A DNA stretch of 64,000 bases from Eulemur rufifrons. Lineage: Eukaryota; Chordata; Mammalia; Primates; Lemuridae. Location of the stretch: contig NC_091001.1 of assembly GCF_041146395.1 (NCBI RefSeq), positions 102,260,965 to 102,324,964 of the forward strand, given 5' to 3'. Below are positions 57,700 to 64,000 of the stretch, one piece after another. The position numbers and the translations under genes are program-made. How positions within the stretch are numbered: the stretch's first letter is position 1; every line of letters starts with the position of its first letter. Under the pieces are notes generated by a model that saw nothing but the letters and a program-made list of their open reading frames with translations, had not been told where the DNA came from and ran no database searches.

Positions 57700-59520
57700 T
57701 GATTTGCTTGAGTTTTTGCTTCTATTTATGTGGTGAATTACATTTATAAATTTGCCTATATTGAACCATCCTTGCATCTCTGGGATGAAGCTCACTTGGT
57801 TGTGATGGATTATTTATTTATTTATTTATTTTTGATGTTCAGGTGAATTTGGTTTGCTAAAATTTTATTGAGAATTTTTGCATCTATATTCATAAGGGAT
57901 ATTGGTCTATGGTTTTCTTTCTTTCTTTTTTTCTTTCTTTCTTTTTTTTTTGTTGAGTCCTTTCCTGGCTTTGGTATCAAGTTGATTTTGACTTCGTAAA
58001 CATGCTGGGTAGGATTCCTTCCTTCTTGATGTTATGAAATAATTTCTGCAGGGTAGATACCAGTTCTTTGCAGGTCTGGTAAAATTCAGATGAGAAACCA
58101 TCTGGTTTGAAAATTATTTTGTTGGAAGATTTTTTTATTGCTGCTTCAATTTTGGTACTTGATATTGGTCTGTTCATGAATTCTTTTTCTTCTTGATTGA
58201 GTCTAGGAAGGCAGTGTGTTTCTAAGAATTTGTCCATTTCCTTGATGTTTTTAAGTTTATGTGCATAGAGATTTTAATAGTAATCGGAGATGATATTTTG
58301 TATTTCTATAGTATCAATTGTGATTTCTCCTTTTTCATTCCTGACTGAGCTTATTAGGGTGCTTTCTTTTCTGCTTCTGGTTAATCTAGTGAGAGGCCTG
58401 TCAATTTTGTTTATTTTTTCAAAGAACCAACGTTTTGTTTCACTAATCTTCTACATAATTCTTTTATTGTCGATTTCATTTAGTTCTGATCTAATTTTGG
58501 TTATTTATTTTCTTTCTTCTGCTGGGTTTGAGGTTGGTTTGCTCCTCCTTTTCCAGTTTCTTGAGACAATTCATTAGGTTATTTGTGATCTTTCTGTCTT
58601 TTGGATGTGGGCATTTATGGCTATAAATTTTCCTCTCAGGACTTATTTAGCTGAATCCCACAGATTTTGATAACCTGTGTTCCCTTTATAATTTTGTTCA
58701 AAGGATCTTTTCATTTCCCTCTTAATTTCCTCCTTGACCTTACTATCACTCAGTAACAGGTTGCTTAGTTCCCATGATTTTGTGTAGAGATTAATGCTTC
58801 TGTTGTAGTTGAATTTTATTTCACTGTGGTCTGAGAGGATGCATGGTATAATTTCTATTTTTTTTAATTAGTTGAGACATGTTATTTGGTCTACAATGTG
58901 ATCAATCTTAAAGAATGTTCCACGAACAGATGGGAAGAATGTATAGTCAGTGGTTTTAGGTAGGATGTTTTATAAGTGTCTCTTAGGTCCATTTGTTCTA
59001 GAGTTCTGTTTAAGTCCATTTTATCTTTGTTCATTTTCTATTTGGAGTATTTGTCCTTTTCTGTCAGTGGGGTGTTGAAGTCCCCAGCTATTATGGTGCT
59101 GCTGTTTATCATTTTGTTTAGATCAAGCAGGATTTGCTTTATGAATCTGAGCACACCTGTGTTAGGTGCATAGATATTTAGGATTGTTATGTCTCCTAGT
59201 TGAATTGTTCCCTAAACCATTATATAATGACCATCTTTATTTTTCTTTACTTTTGTTGATTTGAAGTCTATGTTATCTGATATGAGAATGGCTACACCAG
59301 CTTTCTTTTGGTTACCATTTGCATGAAATATTGTTTTCCATCCCTTCACCTTGAGTCTGAATGAGTTCTTGTGTGTATATGTGTTTCCGAGAGACAGCGG
59401 ATACTAGGATTATATTTTTTTTATCCATGCAGCTACCCTATGTCTCTTTAGTGGGAAGTTCAAGACTTTCACATTTATAGAAAGAATTGATAAGTGGGGT
59501 GGATTTCTGTTCTTCCTGTA
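57700..59520 (-). pseudogene. L1 ORF2 endonuclease and N-terminal RT region, broken
   Basis: Minus-strand reading, N to C: endonuclease region from about 59500 down to 58560 (antisense landmarks 'ggtgcatagatatttagg', 'gtggggtgttgaagtcccc', 'cactgtggtctgagagg'), the linker, then the start of RT with 'LPRLNQEEKEF' and 'KPDGFSSEFYQTCKEL' (about 58080-58210). Past 'tttgcctatattgaaccat' the RT sequence stops at about 57700. The part that should carry the catalytic F/Y-A-D-D motif is absent. The frame has several stops. Confidence 0.8.
57808..57831. repeat. (TTTA)n microsatellite inside L1 ORF2
   Basis: Six TTTA/ATTT units replace L1 coding sequence. A TTTC-rich run at 57915-57951 also lies within ORF2 and disrupts it. 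Confidence 0.85.
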
Positions 59521-59689
59521 AGTAAAAATGTATTGCTTTGTTTTACTTCTTGAGCCAGTGTGGTATCTGGACTCTGACCTTTAGCTTTTGGGTGATTTTA
59601 CACTGGTGTGTGTCTATTGTGCTGATCCATGTATAATGCGCACCTGACTATTTCCTGAATATTTGTATTTGGTTTTACTTTAATACTTT

Positions 59690-59960
59690 GATTTCTTTAG
59701 AGAATTTTTCATTCATTTCCTGCATTGTTTTTGTGGCTTCTCTGTGTTGAGTTTCTAAATTCTCTTGTATTTCACTGAGCTTCCTTACAATCCATGTTCA
59801 AAATTCTTCCCCATTTGTCATTTTAATCTTTTTGTTTAGGTTGGTATCCATTGGTAAAGAGTTATTGTTTCCTTTGGTGACGTTTCACTTTGATTTTTCA
59901 TATTTCCAGAGTTTTTTCTCTGGTTCCTTCTCATCTGGCCTCTCAATCAAGAGCTTGAGG
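59690..59960 (-). pseudogene. L1 ORF1 remnant, coiled-coil part only
   Basis: The minus strand reads 'VRKLSEIQENLETQHREAT' and 'MQEMNEKFSKEIKVLK', a Glu/Lys/Gln-rich heptad pattern as in the ORF1p coiled coil. An in-frame TGA precedes it and TAA ends it. The RNA-recognition and C-terminal domains that should follow are not seen before the ORF2 sequence begins at about 59500, so most of ORF1 is lost. Confidence 0.65.
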
Positions 59961-59969
59961 GTGTTAGGG

Positions 59970-61986
59970 CTGGATTATGGGATTGGCTCCAAGACCCAGA
60001 AGACTGTGTCAAGGAGAGGAGTGCTGATGGTGAGTTTCCTTTGGGATGTTCTAGCAGGTTTAATGAACCTCTTGAGTTACCTCTGACCTGCTGTCTTCAC
60101 CTCCCAATAGTGGGTAGTGAGTTAGGTCCCCTAGCTTAATCTCCAAGATGGTGGGTGCAATTTGTGGGTTTGAATCTTCTGTTCCCTGCTTGCTTGAGTT
60201 GGAAGGGACTATATTTAGCAATAGGGTTGTTTCCCCTGCCTTTGATTGTAGTTTGTGTGGAAGAGCCAGTTGCCAAGTTCTTTTGTGTGCCTGTTGTAAG
60301 ATCTGTTCCCCAAGATGGGGTATGCAAATGCCCCAAGTTTTAGGAGGGACCCCGTAGCTCCCAGGTAGTTGCTTGGTTTCTACTTCCCTTAGCTGCGGGG
60401 GGAGGAACAGGACAGATTGTGACTGAGTTGCTAGAGCCTGAGAGGTTCTATTGAGCCTCTGGGGGATTCGGAGGTTGCTTATCCAGCCGCTAGGGGGAGC
60501 TACTGATGTGGAGTTCAGGGCAATCTCTCCAAGCCCAGACAGCAGCACCTGAGGGGAGGGGCCTAATCATGTGATTGCTAAGTCCCTAAGGCAGGCTTTT
60601 TTCATCCCTGTCCACTAGCCCAGTTTGTCTGCAGGGTGGGGTGTGTGCCCTCCCTATTTTCTCCCTGGAACTCCACAGCACTCTCCCCTCTGGTCAGTCC
60701 ACATGCGTTCCCTCTCAGCCCAAGACCAGCTCTAGAGCTACCCCACAGTTCATATGTCTGACCCACTGGTGTTCATCTCTGCCGGATGCTGGTGGATAGG
60801 ATCTCCAGTTGTGCACCCTGTTCCCCACTAGACCCCAAGGTGAGGGTATGTAGACCTCTCTATCCTCGGAGGTCTCTGCCAGGGGCACACTCCCACCAGG
60901 ACAGAAGTCGTGGCTCATGAGTCTCTTGGATCGAGCTGCACCTCCTATAGTAGTGAGTGGTGGGTGGGGCTGCTACTCCAGTTCAGCATTCAGTTGTCAT
61001 GGGAACCAGGGGCTAAGTTAATTCAGTCCAAGTCCCAAAGCCTTCTACAATGTGGCCGTTCTCCAGTGGGGGTATGGAATGGGGCACGCTCACACCCTCC
61101 TGTGTGCCCCTCCACACCCTCCCGTTGGATGTAGCCACAAGGGCTCTCTCACCACCCCAGCCTGGAACAGCGACCTCTTCCCTACCTCTCCCCGCCCCGC
61201 TCTGGCAACGGGGGCACCAAGTTCTGCCCACCTGTCTGGGCCACCAATGGGTGAACCCGCCAAATGCCTGTGGGTATCAAGATCACAGACTGTGGCTGTC
61301 CTACTGGCTCGGCCAAGAAAACGTCCCCATCACTAAGGAGCAGGCCTCTCAACACAGAGCACTCTAGCAGCTGCTATGGTGGGGCGAGGGGCTGTGGTCT
61401 CCCTGTACCACTCTTGGGGGACCGGTGCCTGCCCACCTGTCCAAGCTGCCAGGCTCTCTGAGGCAGGCTCAGCTGGGAAGGGGCCCTCATTGCCGAAAGA
61501 CAGGCCTCTTAGCACAGAGCACTTTCACCCTTGCTAAAGTTGGGGAGGGGCTGTGGTTACAATCTGGCTTGAGCCAAAATTAGTTTCTGGGATGCCAGGA
61601 ATGGAGGAGGTGCCGAGGAGGAGCCATCCAGATGCAAGAATGCCGGTTCTGTGGTTGGTGGTGGCACTCCCCCGTGGGATGAGAGAGCTGTGTCCCACTG
61701 CTGGCTGGAGGCACCCAGGTGGGTGACGGGAGCCCTCCTTACCGTTTTACTGGGCTCTGGGCATCCCTGGATTTGGTCCATGCAGCTGATCTCTTTTCTC
61801 TATCCTTCTCCCTCTCAGCTTTGTAGCTCCTCTTGGTGGGGTTCCAGGACTTCTCTGCTGTCTGTCCTCATGATCCACATCCAAGCCGCAATTGTTCTCC
61901 GCTCTCCTCAGTCCAACCCTCTACTCTTCAGCTGGGGCAGTCCGACAGGCTATGTCTCTAGTCCGCCATCGTGGTGGTCTGCGGGT
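59970..61986 (-). promoter_or_regulatory. L1 5' UTR / internal promoter region, about 2 kb
   Basis: GC-rich and CpG-containing, in contrast to the flanks. The L1 sense strand starts at 61986 with 'acccgcagaccaccacgatg' followed by 'gcggactagagac'. GATGGC, at plus-strand 61965-61970, fits the YY1-type motif near the start of primate L1s. It is about twice the length of the human L1 5' UTR. A 162-codon sense-strand frame (60060-60548) and antisense frames (61050-61367 and 61651-62064) are present, without known domains. Confidence 0.75.
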
Positions 61987-61997
61987 GGATCTTCTTT
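61987..61997. repeat. Right target-site duplication of the 5.2-kb L1
   Basis: ggatcttcttt, pairing with 56786-56796. Confidence 0.85.
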
Positions 61998-62127
61998 ACT
62001 CAATCTAACCAATTCAAGTGCTAAGCTCTTCCAGAAACACTCTCGCAGACACACCCAGAAATAATATTTTACCATCTATCTGGGAATCCCTTAGCCTAGT
62101 CCAGTGGACACATAAAGTTTACCATTA
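61998..62127 (-). mobile_element. MLT2-type ERVL LTR, 5' part (split by L1)
   Basis: It continues the LTR interrupted at 56796: 'actcaatctaaccaattcaa', 'cagacacacccagaaataat', 'tatctgggaatcccttagcc' and 'tggacacataaagtttacca'. Confidence 0.88.
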
Positions 62128-62139
62128 TAAAGGAGAAAT

Positions 62140-62583
62140 ACTACAAATACAAAATGCATGTGTTGAAGTTCTAACTCCGGCTACCTCAGAATGTGACTCT
62201 ATTTGGAAATAGGGTAGTTGCAGATGCTATTAGTTAAGATTAGGCCATACTGCAGTAAAGTGAGCTCCTAGTGCAATGATTGGTGTCCTTAAAAAGGGGA
62301 AATGCAGGCACAGAGATATGCACGCAGAGAGAACACCATGTAAAAATGAAAGCAGAGATTGGGGTGATGTTTCTACAAACCCAGAAATGCCAAAGATTGC
62401 CAGAAAACCAGCAAAAGCAGGCAAGAGGCACAGAACAGATTCTCCCTCACAGCCCCCAAAAGGAACTAACTCTGATGACACCTTGATCTCAGGCTTCTAT
62501 CCTCTAGAACAAGACAATAAATTTCTGTTCTTTTAGGACACTCAATTTGTGGTTCTTTGTTATGAAAGCCCTAGAAACTAATA
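62140..62583 (+). mobile_element. MLT1-type MaLR LTR
   Basis: 'gcatgtgttgaagttctaac', 'cctcagaatgtgactctatt', 'tggtgtccttaaaaagggga', 'gcagagattggggtgatgtt', 'cagaaatgccaaagattgcc', 'gacaataaatttctgttctt' and 'gaaagccctagaaactaata' follow an MLT1 (C-like) LTR in sense. It abuts the MLT2 LTR. Confidence 0.9.
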
Positions 62584-62759
62584 TACTATCCATTCAACCA
62601 TCCCGATGTTAACCTCTCCAGGAAGACTTTCTCGTGCAGTCCCTTATGTATCTTACTCTCACCTTCTCACCTTTGGACTCTTACATAGGGCAAAGCCTAC
62701 AGGAATATGTCTTGGTCAATGCTATGCAAACATCATTTTTCTTCAAATGAGCTATCTCA

Positions 62760-63080
62760 GGGCTCAAGTTGTGGTATCTACTCTGCGACAGGCCCTGTGA
62801 TAGACCCAGTGATGCAGAAATAAAATCAGACACAGCTCATGAGTTAAAGAAACCGACAATCTAGTAAAGGAGACTTTCAAATAAACACTTACAATATAAC
62901 ATGGTAAGTAGCAGGTTAGAATTAAACATAGCATTAATTTATGGGAATCCCAGAGAGGAAGTGCCTAACCCATCCAAGGATCAGGGTGGAGGGTATATGG
63001 AAGCAATGGATGGTCAGAGACAGTGACAGCAGAGCTGAGACCAGAAGCCTGGGCCTCCCGGCTTTGTTTTGGAGGTGACT
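62760..63080 (-). mobile_element. LINE-2-like end plus ancient repeat, antisense
   Basis: 'gcgacaggccctgtgataga', 'cccagtgatgcagaaataaa' and 'gaaaccgacaatctagtaaa' resemble the antisense L2 terminus. 'cagagaggaagtgcctaac' continues with the G-rich repeat type seen at 42500. Confidence 0.5.
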
Positions 63081-63084
63081 GCTA

Positions 63085-63535
63085 ACACACAGGCCTAAGT
63101 TGTTGATCTTAGCTCTCCCAGCAATGTTTATTTGAACAATTCAGCTTTTCACTGAGTAGCAGGTGATTAAGCATGAATTTACAGAGAAGGGATCAGTAGG
63201 TGGCACAGTCAGAAAACAGTCAATTCCTGTAGTGAGTAGTTACCCCTACCAGGAATGAGATCTGGAAAGGCAGCAGGAGGGATGGTTATAATGAGTTTGC
63301 AGCAGATTGGAATGCGAGTCAGCAAAGTGCAAGACTGAGGACAAGGAGCTGCCACTGGGAGCTGCTCACATGGAATCCACCCAGTTCTTCAGAAAGGGCT
63401 CCTCAGGACACAGCACCCAGAGGCTCCCAACACTCAGAATAATCCCATGCTTCCCTCATGCTTTTCATCTGAGAAGCTGCCCAATTTAGCACACAATTGT
63501 ATAATGACCCCTCCTTCTGCCTCTATCCACATGTC
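63085..63535. other. No feature recognised
   Basis: About 450 bp without a nameable element. Confidence 0.4.
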
Positions 63536-63921
63536 TTGGTTTGCTAGGGTTGCCATAACAAGGTATCACAGACTGGGTGTCTTAAAACAACAGAAATTTA
63601 TTTTCTCACAATTCTGGAGGCTGAAAGTGTGAGATCAAGGTGTCAGCAGGTTTGTTTTCTTTTGAGACCTCTTCACCTGGCTTGCAGATGGCCGTCTTCT
63701 CTCTGTGTCCTCACATGGTCTTCCCTCTGTATCTATCTGTGTCCTAATCTCTTCTTATAAGGACACAAATCATATTGGATAAGGACTCACCCTAATGACA
63801 TCAATTTATATTAATTACCTCTTTAAAGGCCTGCACTCCAAGAAACAAAAGTTTTGAGGTACCAGGCATTAGAACCTCAACATGTGAATTTTGAGAGGAC
63901 ACAATTCAGTCCATAACACCC
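63536..63921 (-). mobile_element. MLT1/MST-type MaLR LTR, antisense
   Basis: 'ttgctagggttgccataaca', 'atcacagactgggtgtctta', 'acaattctggaggctgaaag', 'cttgcagatggccgtcttct', 'cttcttataaggacacaaat', 'attacctctttaaaggcctg' and 'gaggacacaattcagtccat' follow an MLT1/MST LTR in reverse. Solo LTR. Confidence 0.9.
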
Positions 63922-64000
63922 AGAATAAGTTCTATGGAATGAAGCACTTTTGTTCTGCATTAGACTAAGCTTTTGCTTTTCATGAAGAATCTCAGAATTC

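Larger units (their letters stand above)
56797..61986 (-). mobile_element. LINE-1, complete ends but internally deleted, inserted in MLT2
   Basis: A minus-strand L1 of about 5.2 kb with a poly(A) tail (plus-strand T run at 56798-56812), a strepsirrhine-type 3' UTR, ORF2 remnants, an ORF1 remnant and a long 5' UTR ending at 61986. Both ends are intact and flanked by 11-bp target duplications. The target on the L1 sense strand reads gagt/aaagaagat, near the L1 endonuclease preference. Part of ORF1 and a large part of ORF2 are missing and many stops occur, so it is non-autonomous and dead. Confidence 0.93.

Noticed and set aside
57904..57951. T/C-rich run as a separate insertion tail
   Set aside because: It replaces ORF2 sequence within the continuous L1 alignment, so it is an internal low-complexity expansion.
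60060..60548. 162-codon minus frame as a cellular gene
   Set aside because: It lies wholly in the L1 5' UTR, on the L1 sense strand; kept only as an L1 observation.

Overview
This window is mammalian, almost certainly primate, non-coding DNA. The best evidence for the lineage is the SINE at 40049-40321, a dimeric 7SL-derived Alu. Its right arm carries the 'GAGGTTGCTGTGAGCTAGGCTGACGCCATGGCACTCACTCTAGCC' type of sequence, known to me from strepsirrhine (lemur-type) Alus rather than human ones. The LINE-1 3' ends at about 13.2, 19.3 and 56.8 kb also lack the human 3' UTR. The rest is the usual ancient mammalian background of L2, MIR, MaLR and ERVL LTRs, hAT and Tigger DNA transposons and old L1s. 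I find no convincing exon, tRNA, rRNA, CRISPR array or protein-coding gene; long open frames fall in repeats or look like chance. An intron or an intergenic gap are both possible.

Layout: 0-2.2 kb holds the end of a Tigger element, an old antisense L1 with an expanded TG repeat inside ORF2, and a possible LTR. 5-7.6 kb has an old L1, MIRs and a possible solo LTR with a palindromic TATA. 10.5-12 kb is a long L2. 16.9-17.4 kb is a Tigger derivative that kept an acidic transposase tail. 18.5-22.6 kb contains MIR, an L1 3' end, a 276-nt all-purine tract and an L2. 26.4-26.9 kb is an MLT1 LTR. 28-39 kb carries scattered MIR and L2, a perfect 13-bp hairpin and an unexplained 2-TM-like open frame. 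39-46 kb is dense: old L1, lemur-type Alu, two hAT-like elements side by side, L2, a third hAT-like copy and a MaLR LTR. 48.5 kb has a TTAA-flanked, piggyBac-like MITE. 53.8-63.9 kb is an LTR cluster, and its MLT2 LTR was split by a minus-strand L1 with a full 5' end, about 11-bp target-site duplications, a roughly 2-kb CpG-containing 5' UTR and large internal deletions.

No genes act together here; the content is a record of successive transposon insertions. The most interesting items are the TTAA/TIR MITE (piggyBac activity has been reported in a mouse lemur), the nested L1-in-MLT2 insertion, the Tigger with a retained tail frame, the 31.9-kb hairpin and the oppositely oriented hAT-like copies. 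Repeat subfamily names come from memory of consensus sequences and need a RepeatMasker run with a lemur library. Boundaries are approximate unless a TSD or TIR is stated.
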